Below are positions 16,489 through 24,774 of a stretch of 36,069 nt of DNA, piece after piece. The DNA is taken from NCBI GenBank assembly GCA_964479445.1, contig CAYZMH010000022.1:1-36069 (forward strand), written 5' to 3'. The stretch comes from CAYZMH01 sp964479445 (GTDB lineage Bacteria > Bacteroidota > Bacteroidia > Bacteroidales > GCA-2748055). The notes under the pieces were generated by a model. That model had not been told where the DNA came from, did no database searches, and saw nothing but the letters and a program-made list of their open reading frames with translations. Positions within the stretch are counted from its first letter, which is position 1; each line of letters starts with the position of its first letter. The position numbers and the translations under genes are program-made.

Positions 16489-18060
16489 TCAGTTACTAAC
16501 TAATGAAGATTCTATCTCTTCTAACGATTTTCCTTTGGTTTCAGGAACCTTAAATAATACAAAAATAAGTCCGGCCACTGCGAACAATCCAAAGATGAAG
16601 TAAGTTCCTGCACTGCCTATCGTGGATAACTCCCAGGGAAATAGCTGCTGCACTGAAAAACTTACAGCAGAATTAATGACCCCCACAAAGGAGATAGCCA
16701 GTCCGCGCAATCTGTCAGGAAAGAGTTCCGAAAAAAGAATCCACATCACCGGACCAAGGGAAACTGCAAAGGAGGCAACAAAGAGAATAATGCCTGCCAG
16801 CACAAGCCAGGGATTTATATTGATTGAACTTTTCAGTATATCGCTTTCGTATTTTTTAACGACCTGCATGTCAGCGACCCCGTAGAGGGCATTCTTAAAA
16901 TCCACATCTCTGGTATACGTTTTTCCCTCCAGTAACTGAATAGTGCTGAACTCAGTGAATTGCTCATGCTGTTCAAGTTCCTTTATTGACTGATTGTCCA
17001 TGCTGTATGTGGCGGATCGAAAACTGGCGGTCAGAATAAACATGGCTAGAGCAATTCCGATCAATCCGTATGTCAATAGAGGTTTTCTGCCTAACCGGTC
17101 TACAAATGCGATGGCAACTACAGTAAATGCCAGGTTGGTCAGACCTATGACTACGGCATTGGCAAATGAAGCATCAGTTCCGATTCCTGTCTGTTCAAAG
17201 ATCATCGGAGCATAGAAAAACACCGCATTTATACCCGTGATTTGCTGAAGAATAGATATGACAACACCAATTGTGAGAACATATTTGAGTGCAGGCTTAA
17301 ACAGGTCTTTGAGCGAAGGTTTTGCGGAAACGGAATCCGTATTAATAGCCTCATTAATATCGTTCAATACCTCTTTTGCCCTGGCGGGTTTTTCAAATTT
17401 AGAGAGCACCTTTACTGCCTGTTGGTTTTTTCCCTTCATAACAAGCCATCTTGGACTTTCGGGGACAAAGAAGAGCAGTAAAAAATAGGCTATGGCAGGA
17501 ATGGATTCCAGGCTGAGCATCCAGCGCCAATTGTTTTCAGCCAATTTGAGCGATTCGGATAGGGCAGTATTTGTATCGCTCCATTGCAGGATCAGGTAGT
17601 TGGTGAAAAAAGCAACCGATAAACCGATTACAATATTTAGCTGATTAAAGGATACAAGCCGTCCCCTGAGTTTGGGAGGAGCAATCTCAGCAATATACAT
17701 AGGAGGGACAATGAGTGCCGAACCCACCCCAAGACCTCCGATCATCCTGGCTATCAGCAAATTGATGTAGTTTGGAGCCAGCGCCGAGTAGATCGCAGAT
17801 ACCAGGAACAAATTTGAGGCGATGATCAGTACCCGCTTTCGCCCGATCCTGTCGGAAAGAGGTCCTGCAGCCATCATAGCCAGTGTAGAGGTAAGCGTAA
17901 GGCTCGCAACTGCAAATCCCTGCTGAACAGGTGTGAGTTCAAATTCAATGGTTACAAATTTGATTACCCCGGATATCACCGATGCGTCGAATCCCATAAG
18001 AAAGCCACCCAGGGCAATAATCAGGGAAATAAAAACAGGATATGCTTTAACGTTTTTCAT
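16489..18060 (-). CDS. MFS sugar porter (SP family)
   Basis: A 523-residue inner-membrane transporter counted from ATG 18060; an upstream in-frame TTG at 18090 is less likely. All main sugar-porter signatures are visible: GFDASVISG in TM1, DRIGRKRVLI after TM2, PESPRWLVMKGK after TM6, DRLGRKPLLTYG after TM8 and the C-terminal VPETKGKSLEEIE. A polar insert of roughly 65 residues lies between TM9 and TM10 (from MDNQSIKELEQ to KSSININ), as in many Bacteroidetes sugar porters. It would bring glucose or short beta-1,3-oligosaccharides from periplasm to cytoplasm by proton symport, delivering substrate to the phosphorylase-like enzyme two genes on. It heads the leftward PUL arm MFS-GH158-phosphorylase. 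Confidence 0.92.
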   Translation of the reverse strand: MKNVKAYPVFISLIIALGGFLMGFDASVISGVIKFVTIEFELTPVQQGFAVASLTLTSTLAMMAAGPLSDRIGRKRVLIIASNLFLVSAIYSALAPNYINLLIARMIGGLGVGSALIVPPMYIAEIAPPKLRGRLVSFNQLNIVIGLSVAFFTNYLILQWSDTNTALSESLKLAENNWRWMLSLESIPAIAYFLLLFFVPESPRWLVMKGKNQQAVKVLSKFEKPARAKEVLNDINEAINTDSVSAKPSLKDLFKPALKYVLTIGVVISILQQITGINAVFFYAPMIFEQTGIGTDASFANAVVIGLTNLAFTVVAIAFVDRLGRKPLLTYGLIGIALAMFILTASFRSATYSMDNQSIKELEQHEQFTEFSTIQLLEGKTYTRDVDFKNALYGVADMQVVKKYESDILKSSININPWLVLAGIILFVASFAVSLGPVMWILFSELFPDRLRGLAISFVGVINSAVSFSVQQLFPWELSTIGSAGTYFIFGLFAVAGLIFVLFKVPETKGKSLEEIESSLVSN

Positions 18061-18642
18061 TTGTGAGGATGATGCTATAAAGAAGTGCAATATAGATCAC
18101 TTGAGTATATAATGGGTAATTATAATCTTGCACTCTAACACATCATAGTGATATAACAGCTACAACAAGTATACATCAAAATGCATCTAATAAATTGAAA
18201 TGTAATTATTAAGGTATATAATTATATCCCTTCTAAGGTTCTTACCGGATACAACATGAAATGATTGTTGCAATGTATTGAAAGTTCAGTCATCGCAGGG
18301 GTCAAAATTGAATAAAGTACAGGAAATGAGACGTTAAAGACCTTTATTTCTGGTGTTTTTCACCTATTAACAGCAAGATGTTTTACAGAGAAAGGTCAGG
18401 TAATGCTTCTAATTACTAAAGGATTCAACGAAGAAGGACTTCCGGCTATTCAGGATTAATGAGAAATTCAAAATCAGGAAATATTTATTTTTAAGAATCA
18501 GAAAATCAAAATGTAAGGAATGTGATGTTGTAATTAAAGTGTATTTTATACCCGGCCTGTTGTGTCCGTGATGTGGAGTTTATTTAGGACGTGACAGGCG
18601 AGCGGCCTATTTTTGAATAAATTTCATTAACAATTTTAATTT
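18061..18642. other. divergent PUL control region
   Basis: About 580 bp of AT-rich DNA between the two PUL arms. It contains the plus-strand promoter at 18583-18615 and the motif TATATCCCTTCTAAGGT at 18223-18239. I found no exact TAnnTTTG box for the leftward MFS operon. No convincing gene or RNA was seen; a short open frame of 18 codons at 18403-18459 is not supported. Confidence 0.55.
18583..18615 (+). promoter_or_regulatory. promoter of the PKD-lipoprotein/SusCD arm
   Basis: TATTTTTG (18608-18615) is an exact TAnnTTTG box, with an imperfect upstream box TTTA (18583-18586) 21 bases before it. The start point would fall near 18622, about 20-30 nt before the PKD lipoprotein ATG. The weak upstream box suits an activator-dependent promoter. 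Confidence 0.5.
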
Positions 18643-20154
18643 ATGACTATTATGAAAAGCTACAACTCAAGACTCTTGGCGAGGTTTTTTGCATTGGCAT
18701 TAATTCCTCTTTTTGCATTATCTTCATGCGAAGAAGAATCCGTTTTAGACCCTGTTGCCAGCTTCCAGTATGAAGCGAGTGAAAGCAATTACCTGGAGAT
18801 CGTATTTTCCAACTTTTCGGAGAATGCGGTATCATACAGCTGGGATTTTGGAGACGGTGAGACTTCATCGGAAGAAAATCCAACGCATGAATATGCGTCT
18901 GAAGGCACCTACACGGTCGTGCTTACTGCCATGAATGAAGAGGATGTCAGTGCCACCTATCAGCAGGACATTGAAGTTACAGATCCCGATGCGGCATACA
19001 AGTTGCTGACGGGTGAAGATTCCAAGACCTGGAAGCTTTACAGGGAAGGAACCAGCATGTCGCTAGGTGCGGATGCATCAAACCCTGCAGGCTGGTGGGA
19101 AGGTTTGACCAATGACGGTTCAAGGCCATGTCTTTACAAGCATGAATTTATATTTTCGTTTGACGGGACGTTTGAATTCAAGGATAATGGTTATTTCTGG
19201 GGCGAGTATGGTGTATTTGACGGAACCGATAATTTTGAGATCTGTTTTGAGGCCACGGCTGCCAACATGGTGAATAAGGACGGGGATGATGTCAGTGCCT
19301 GGTTGTCCGGTACCCACTCTTTCACATATGATCCATCAGCCGGAACTGTCACCTTGAATGGCGAAGGTGCATGGATTGGCATTCCGAAGCTGGGTACGAC
19401 AGGTGAAACCATAGTTCCTGCATCAAGTGTTACATTCAATGCAACGATTACAGAAGAGACGGGTTATGATCTGATGACAGTTACCTTTGATTACGGTGAA
19501 GGCGGTCTCTGGACGATAAAATATGTAAGCTATTCAGATCCTTCCCTGGAGCCTGAGCTGGTTACAGAGAATGAAGAAGAACCTTTCGGAGAGGACCTGG
19601 ACGATATAACCCCTACTGAAATGTACAACACATTTGCATCGGCGAATGATTTTGTTCTGCTAGACACGGCTGCGGTATATCCGGGCACAGGAGTTGCAGC
19701 TAACGGGGTTGATTTTACAATGGGTGTTGATGATCCGGATGGCGGAGCTACCAAGGTAGGAGAGTACGTCAGAGTCGGACAATATCAGGAACTCCAGTTT
19801 ATGATGGAAAAAGATATCCAGTTTGACAATTTCACCACTGTTTCGCTTGATGTTTATGTACCGAGCAGTAATGATTTCTCAGGTGATCTGACAAAAAGTA
19901 TCAGTATAATAATTGGTGAAGGAAGTCAGACCGAAGAATGGTGGACAGGCCACATTCAGTATGATGTTGACGTTGCAAACGTGAATTTAGATGAGTGGCA
20001 GACCTGGACATTCCAGCTTGACTCACCCACCAGTGGTGCAGGAAGTTACACTCCATTTGAGAGAACGGATCTGGACTTCTTTGCGATTTCGCTTGGTGGT
20101 GCTGGTCATACCGCTACGGGCACTTTCTACATTCGCAACTTTGAGTTTAATTAA
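18643..20154 (+). CDS. PKD-domain lipoprotein, probable surface glycan-binding protein
   Basis: A 503-residue lipoprotein with signal ending LFALSSC (Cys29), so probably surface-exposed as with other PUL lipoproteins. An ATG at 18652 three codons later is an equally good start. A PKD domain (about 35-113) shows the classic SYSWDFGDGETS, NPTHEY and GTYTVVLTA pieces. The middle section (about 117-300) has aromatic-rich segments (KTWKLYREG, GWWEGLTNDG) common in glycan-binding lipoproteins of marine laminarin PULs. The C-terminal module (about 335-503) looks like a carbohydrate-binding beta-sandwich ending FYIRNFEFN. No catalytic motif was seen. It leads the plus-strand PUL arm and is followed directly by a strong terminator, which would let it be expressed differently from the genes behind it. 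Confidence 0.8.
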   Translation: MTIMKSYNSRLLARFFALALIPLFALSSCEEESVLDPVASFQYEASESNYLEIVFSNFSENAVSYSWDFGDGETSSEENPTHEYASEGTYTVVLTAMNEEDVSATYQQDIEVTDPDAAYKLLTGEDSKTWKLYREGTSMSLGADASNPAGWWEGLTNDGSRPCLYKHEFIFSFDGTFEFKDNGYFWGEYGVFDGTDNFEICFEATAANMVNKDGDDVSAWLSGTHSFTYDPSAGTVTLNGEGAWIGIPKLGTTGETIVPASSVTFNATITEETGYDLMTVTFDYGEGGLWTIKYVSYSDPSLEPELVTENEEEPFGEDLDDITPTEMYNTFASANDFVLLDTAAVYPGTGVAANGVDFTMGVDDPDGGATKVGEYVRVGQYQELQFMMEKDIQFDNFTTVSLDVYVPSSNDFSGDLTKSISIIIGEGSQTEEWWTGHIQYDVDVANVNLDEWQTWTFQLDSPTSGAGSYTPFERTDLDFFAISLGGAGHTATGTFYIRNFEFN

Positions 20155-20163
20155 TTGAATCTG

Positions 20164-20206
20164 AAAATGAGCTATGGCACGCTGGTGTGCCATAGCTCAT
20201 TTTTTT
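20164..20206 (+). terminator. strong intrinsic terminator after the PKD lipoprotein
   Basis: A perfect 14-bp stem, ATGAGCTATGGCAC (20167-20180) with GTGCCATAGCTCAT (20187-20200), closes a 6-nt loop and is followed by TTTTTT. Flanking A's and T's lengthen the stem to about 17 bp, so it could work in both directions. Confidence 0.9.
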
Positions 20207-20318
20207 AACTTATAGCATTTTACACACAGGCGGACTACCGGTGATTGATTATCTTTTTTAGAGCGCGGTAGTATATGAAACCAATCGCTGGTTCAGACTA
20301 AAGAATGGTACAGACACA

Positions 20319-21422
20319 ATGCGTATTCAGTTAAACATAGCACTTAGCTTCATACTTATCATTTCATTCCTGGCCTGTGATTCAAATGAGCCGATTGATG
20401 ATGATCCTTCAAATCTCGCTGTAGATATTGTTCAGTATGAAGATGAACCCGGCAAAATTGTTATCCAGGCAGAGGCTGCCAATGCGGTACAGTATGAATT
20501 GTACATTGGGTCGGCCGAACGTTTTATAGAGGAAAATGTAACAGGGGTGTTTGAATATACATTTGAGCAATCCGGGATTTATCAGGTGGTGGTTCGCGCT
20601 TATGGGAATTCAGGCAGGTATGTTAAAGCTTCCAGGGAGGTTACTATTCTGATCGATGATGGTGTTGATGTGGATAAGGGGTATACATCTCCGATGGAAT
20701 ATTCAGGATATGATTTGGTCTGGAGCGATGAGTTCGGGGGGAATGTTGTCAATGAAGAGAACTGGGTTTTTGAGACAGGAACAGGATGTCCAAACTGTGG
20801 ATGGGGAAACAATGAATTGCAATATTATCGCAGGGATAACGCATGGCTTGATAACGGGGTCCTGGTGATTGAAGCTCGCGAGCAAAATTATGGTGGAAAT
20901 AACTACACTTCTGCAAGGATGAAAACACAGGGCAACCAGTCATTTATGTATGGGCGTGTAGATATTCGGGCTTTGTTACCCGAAGGCCAGGGGATTTGGC
21001 CAGCGCTATGGATGCTGGGTGATAACATTTCCACGGTCGGTTGGCCTGCATGTGGTGAAATCGACATCATGGAAATGATAGGAGGAGATGGCCGGGAAAA
21101 TGAAGTGCACGGAACCCTTCATTGGGATAGCGACGGGCATAAATACACGGGAGGTAGTTTTGAATTGCAGAGTGGTCTTTTTTCTGATGAGTACCATGTC
21201 TTCTCCATAACCTGGGATTCTTCCACCGTAAAATGGTTTGTAAATGATACGCAGTACCACGAGATCGACATAACTCCGGGGGATATGACCGAATTCCATG
21301 ATAATTTTTTCTTCTTATTTAATGTGGCTGTTGGAGGCAATTGGCCGGGAAGCCCTGACAACACAACGATTTTTCCTCAGCAGATGAGGGTAGATTATAT
21401 CCGTGTTTTTCAAAAACAATAG
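20319..21422 (+). CDS. GH16 endo-beta-1,3-glucanase (laminarinase) lipoprotein
   Basis: A 367-residue lipoprotein: MRIQLNIALSFILIISFLAC gives Cys20. An Ig/PKD-like domain (about 33-112) precedes a GH16 catalytic domain (about 125-367). The catalytic motif is E247-I-D-I-M-E252 in CGEIDIMEMIG, with E247 as nucleophile and E252 as acid/base. The surrounding WSDEFGG, WGNNELQYY, GRVDIRALLPEGQGIWPALWML and the C-terminal MRVDYIRVFQ are typical of the bacterial laminarinase subfamily (GH16_3). It hydrolyses beta-1,3-glucan internally at the cell surface. It follows the PKD lipoprotein after a terminator, so it may have its own promoter (a weak TATCTTTT lies near 20250), and precedes SusC by 239 bp. 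Confidence 0.92.
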   Translation: MRIQLNIALSFILIISFLACDSNEPIDDDPSNLAVDIVQYEDEPGKIVIQAEAANAVQYELYIGSAERFIEENVTGVFEYTFEQSGIYQVVVRAYGNSGRYVKASREVTILIDDGVDVDKGYTSPMEYSGYDLVWSDEFGGNVVNEENWVFETGTGCPNCGWGNNELQYYRRDNAWLDNGVLVIEAREQNYGGNNYTSARMKTQGNQSFMYGRVDIRALLPEGQGIWPALWMLGDNISTVGWPACGEIDIMEMIGGDGRENEVHGTLHWDSDGHKYTGGSFELQSGLFSDEYHVFSITWDSSTVKWFVNDTQYHEIDITPGDMTEFHDNFFFLFNVAVGGNWPGSPDNTTIFPQQMRVDYIRVFQKQ

Positions 21423-21569
21423 CAGGTTTACCGGTTAACTATCTATTCCTGGGTTATGATTATTGGCTGCAATGCATGTTAGCTCTATTAAATCGAACAC
21501 AACGTTATGCGTCCCATATCATATAAAGCAGTGATACATAAAAAATCAGGAAAGAGCAAATCGAAAAAC

Positions 21570-21595
21570 AGCGGGCCCGGGAATAGCCCGCTTTG
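21570..21595 (+). terminator. hairpin in the susC leader (attenuator-like)
   Basis: AGCGGGC (21570-21576) and GCCCGCT (21586-21592) form a GC-rich 7-bp stem with a 9-nt loop, followed by only three T's. It sits about 70 nt before the SusC start and could be a weak terminator or a stabilising leader structure. Confidence 0.4.
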
Positions 21596-21661
21596 AGTAA
21601 CCAGTGTATGCGCTCACAAATATAATTAACATCAAATCTGGCAATTAAAAACTACAAACGA

Positions 21662-24600
21662 ATGAAAGTACAATCAACAATAAGGCTAGTCATGCTGATG
21701 GTCTTCACATTGTTTTCCGGCTTTCTTATTGCCCAGCAACATGAAGTTGAGGGGATTGTAAAAGATGCTGAAACAGGTGAATTAATTCCGGGAGCATCTG
21801 TTCTTGAGCAGGGAACGCTTACGGGTACCATTACGGATTGGAATGGAAGTTTTTCACTCACCGTTTCTTCGCCCGATGCAATACTTGAAATATCGAGTGT
21901 TGGATATGAAAAATCCATTGTGCCTGTAGAAAATCGCACCACTATTCAGGTCAGTTTGCAACTCGAATTAACCGAACTGGATGAAGTGGTTGTGATCGGT
22001 TACGGTACGCAAAAGAAGAAAGTGGTTACCGGAGCTATCTCCTCTGTAAGTGGTGAGGACATCAATTCAACACCGACATTGCGAGTTGATCAGGCCATGC
22101 AGGGTCGTACCCCTGGTGTTCAGGTTACCAATCTGTCGGGTCAGCCCGGGGAAGCCCCTACAGTAAGAATCAGGGGTGCAGGTACTACAGGAAATGCCGA
22201 GCCGCTTTATATTGTGGATGGCATGGCGGTAGGGGGGATAGACTATCTGAATCCCGGCGATATTGAGTCAATAGAGGTACTGAAGGATGCAGCATCTGCC
22301 GCGATATATGGAGCAAGGGCTGCTAATGGGGTGGTGCTTATTACCACAAAATCAGGAACTGCAGGGGCTATGAATGTCACGTATTCCGGTTATTATGGGA
22401 TTCAGAATGTTGCGAAAACAATTGATATGCTGGATGCAGACCAGTACCGGGAACTTATGAATGAAGGTGCACGTAACGCGGGACTATCGGAGCCCTTTGA
22501 TATGAATGAAATAGCTCCGCACAATACCGATTGGCAGGATCATCTGTTCGAGGAAAATGCCCCGATGACTAACCATGAACTCTCTGTCACAGGAGGGAAA
22601 GAAGGTACTTCTTATTCTTCGTCGATCTCTTATTATTCACAGGAAGGTATTATCGGTGGGGATAAATCCAAATTTGAACGGTTAACCGGTCGGCTCAACA
22701 CACGAAGCCAGGTAAATGAGTTCATTAATTTTGGAAGTAACCTGGCTTATTCACATATTATTCGAAGAGGTATTTCCAGTAACGGTTCGTTTAACAGCGC
22801 ATACAGCAGTGCTTTGAACATGGATCCCCTGACTCCGGTTTATGAGGATGATCCCGCGGTATTGGAAACCTATCCCTATGATGCGGAGCCTGTTGTCACC
22901 AACAGTGAGGGGCGTGTTTACGGGATTTCTAACTATGTAGGGGCTGAAATTGTAAATCCACTCGCACTTCTTGAAATTCAAACGGCAGAAACCCGCGTTG
23001 ACAAGCTCGTAGGGAATGTATTTGGTGAACTTGAGCTTCTGGACGGATTGAAATTCAAATCCAGCCTGGGCATCGATCTGGCTTATGTGTTAAACGATTC
23101 ATACAGACCTCTCTATTTTCTGAATGGTGCACAGTTAAATGATGATAAAACCTCAGTATCTAAAGGAATGCAGCGATATTTTACCTGGCAGTGGGAGAAT
23201 ACGCTGTCCTATACGAAGCAGGTAGGCGATCATAATTTTTCCGCTCTAGCAGGTATGACAGCCAGGAAGAGTGACTATGAGGATCTTTCCGGATTTAATG
23301 CGAAGGTACCCATCACAGATCCCGATCATGTCTATCTCAATATGGCGACTGATACGGTATGGACTGCTAGCGGTGGAGCGTCACACTCTGCATTGCTTTC
23401 CGCTTTTGGTCGAATCACCTATGATTATAAAGACAAGTACTCATTTACAGGAATCTTAAGACGTGACGGGTCATCGAGATTCGGCTCCAACAGGAGGTAT
23501 GGTATATTCCCATCTGTGGGAGTGGCATGGGTAATCAGTGATGAGGAGTTTATGCCTGAACTGGGTCCGGTTAATTTTTTAAAGTTCCGGGCATCATATG
23601 GTGTTAACGGTAACCAGGAGATAGGTGATTACCAGTTTATTTCGGTTATGGATAAAAGCAGAGGGTACATTTTTGGCGGTGGTAGAATGGTAGGCGCTTC
23701 GCCAGGATACATAGAAAACGCGGATATTCGCTGGGAGGAATCAACCCAGCTGGATATTGCTACGGATATTCGTGCATACAATAGCCGGCTTGTTGCAACG
23801 ATTGATTACTATATTAAGACAACCGGTGGGTTGCTTGAGCGAATCCCGATTCCGGCCCATGTTGGGAATGATCCGCCATTTGCCAATGTCGGAAGTGTTC
23901 GAAACCAGGGTGTGGAGCTTGCAGTGAACTGGCGGCATGTGGTGAATGGGTTACGATACAGTGTTGGTGTAAATGGAGCCTATAATCATAATGAAATGAT
24001 TAAAATTGGTAATGAGGAAGGTGTGCTCCCCGGTGCAACCTGGGCGGTGGCCGGAATGGTTACCCGAACAGAGATTGGATTACCCATTGCTTATTTCTAC
24101 GGCTATCAAACAGATGGCATTTTTCAAAATGAGCAGGAGATATTTCAGCATATCGGTAAAACGGGTGATGTATTACAACCCAATGCAAAACCGGGTGATG
24201 TCAGATTCGTTGATGTGAATAATGATGGTATCCTCAACCAGGAAGACCGAACCATGATCGGAAATCCAACGCCTGATTTTACATTTGGAATGAATGCATC
24301 GCTGGAATACAGGCAATTTGACTTTTCATTGCTCCTATCAGGTGCCTATGGCAATGATGTGTTCAATGGAGCTCAAAGGCAGGACCTCCGGTATACCAAC
24401 CGTTCAACAAAAATCCTTGATCGATGGACAGAAGAGGGAACCTCAAATGAGATTCCTCGTTATACCTGGCTGGATGTAAATAACAATTACAGGATTTCAG
24501 ATCTCTACATCGAGGATGGATCATTTTTACGGATTAAGAACCTGCAGGTTGGATACACATTTGATGATAATGTGTTGCAGCGGCTAAAATCGAAGGACTT

Positions 24601-24757
24601 AAGAGTATATCTATCTGTTGAGAATCTCTTCACAATAACAAAATACACGGGTGCTGATCCCGAAATTGGGGCTATGAGCTCATTCGACATTGGTATTGAC
24701 AGAGGGGTTTATCCACAGGCAAGAACATGGCGCGTTGGAACAACAATGACATTTTAA
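21662..24757 (+). CDS. SusC-like TonB-dependent glycan importer
   Basis: A 1031-residue outer-membrane protein with a signal peptide ending LIAQQ. A carboxypeptidase-D-like domain (about 28-105; VEGIVKDAETGELIPGASV) is followed by the TonB-box-like DEVVVIGYGTQKKKVVTGA, the plug (about 115-230; VRIRGAGTT, PLYIVDGMAV, IESIEVLKDAASAAIYGARAANGVVLITTK) and the SusC/RagA barrel. There is no N-terminal STN domain, so it does not signal through an anti-sigma factor, in keeping with the separate regulator at 26.4-29.3 kb. It would import oligosaccharides, here most likely beta-1,3-glucans from the GH16 and GH158 neighbours, in complex with the SusD-like partner whose gene begins 17 bp downstream. Confidence 0.95.
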   Translation: MKVQSTIRLVMLMVFTLFSGFLIAQQHEVEGIVKDAETGELIPGASVLEQGTLTGTITDWNGSFSLTVSSPDAILEISSVGYEKSIVPVENRTTIQVSLQLELTELDEVVVIGYGTQKKKVVTGAISSVSGEDINSTPTLRVDQAMQGRTPGVQVTNLSGQPGEAPTVRIRGAGTTGNAEPLYIVDGMAVGGIDYLNPGDIESIEVLKDAASAAIYGARAANGVVLITTKSGTAGAMNVTYSGYYGIQNVAKTIDMLDADQYRELMNEGARNAGLSEPFDMNEIAPHNTDWQDHLFEENAPMTNHELSVTGGKEGTSYSSSISYYSQEGIIGGDKSKFERLTGRLNTRSQVNEFINFGSNLAYSHIIRRGISSNGSFNSAYSSALNMDPLTPVYEDDPAVLETYPYDAEPVVTNSEGRVYGISNYVGAEIVNPLALLEIQTAETRVDKLVGNVFGELELLDGLKFKSSLGIDLAYVLNDSYRPLYFLNGAQLNDDKTSVSKGMQRYFTWQWENTLSYTKQVGDHNFSALAGMTARKSDYEDLSGFNAKVPITDPDHVYLNMATDTVWTASGGASHSALLSAFGRITYDYKDKYSFTGILRRDGSSRFGSNRRYGIFPSVGVAWVISDEEFMPELGPVNFLKFRASYGVNGNQEIGDYQFISVMDKSRGYIFGGGRMVGASPGYIENADIRWEESTQLDIATDIRAYNSRLVATIDYYIKTTGGLLERIPIPAHVGNDPPFANVGSVRNQGVELAVNWRHVVNGLRYSVGVNGAYNHNEMIKIGNEEGVLPGATWAVAGMVTRTEIGLPIAYFYGYQTDGIFQNEQEIFQHIGKTGDVLQPNAKPGDVRFVDVNNDGILNQEDRTMIGNPTPDFTFGMNASLEYRQFDFSLLLSGAYGNDVFNGAQRQDLRYTNRSTKILDRWTEEGTSNEIPRYTWLDVNNNYRISDLYIEDGSFLRIKNLQVGYTFDDNVLQRLKSKDLRVYLSVENLFTITKYTGADPEIGAMSSFDIGIDRGVYPQARTWRVGTTMTF

Positions 24758-24774
24758 TTAAAAACAGGAAGGAC

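Noticed and set aside
18403..18459. 18-codon ORF (MLLITKGFNEEGLPAIQD) in the PUL control region
   Set aside because: Too short, no ribosome-binding or homology evidence, and the frame upstream has no start codon before a stop.
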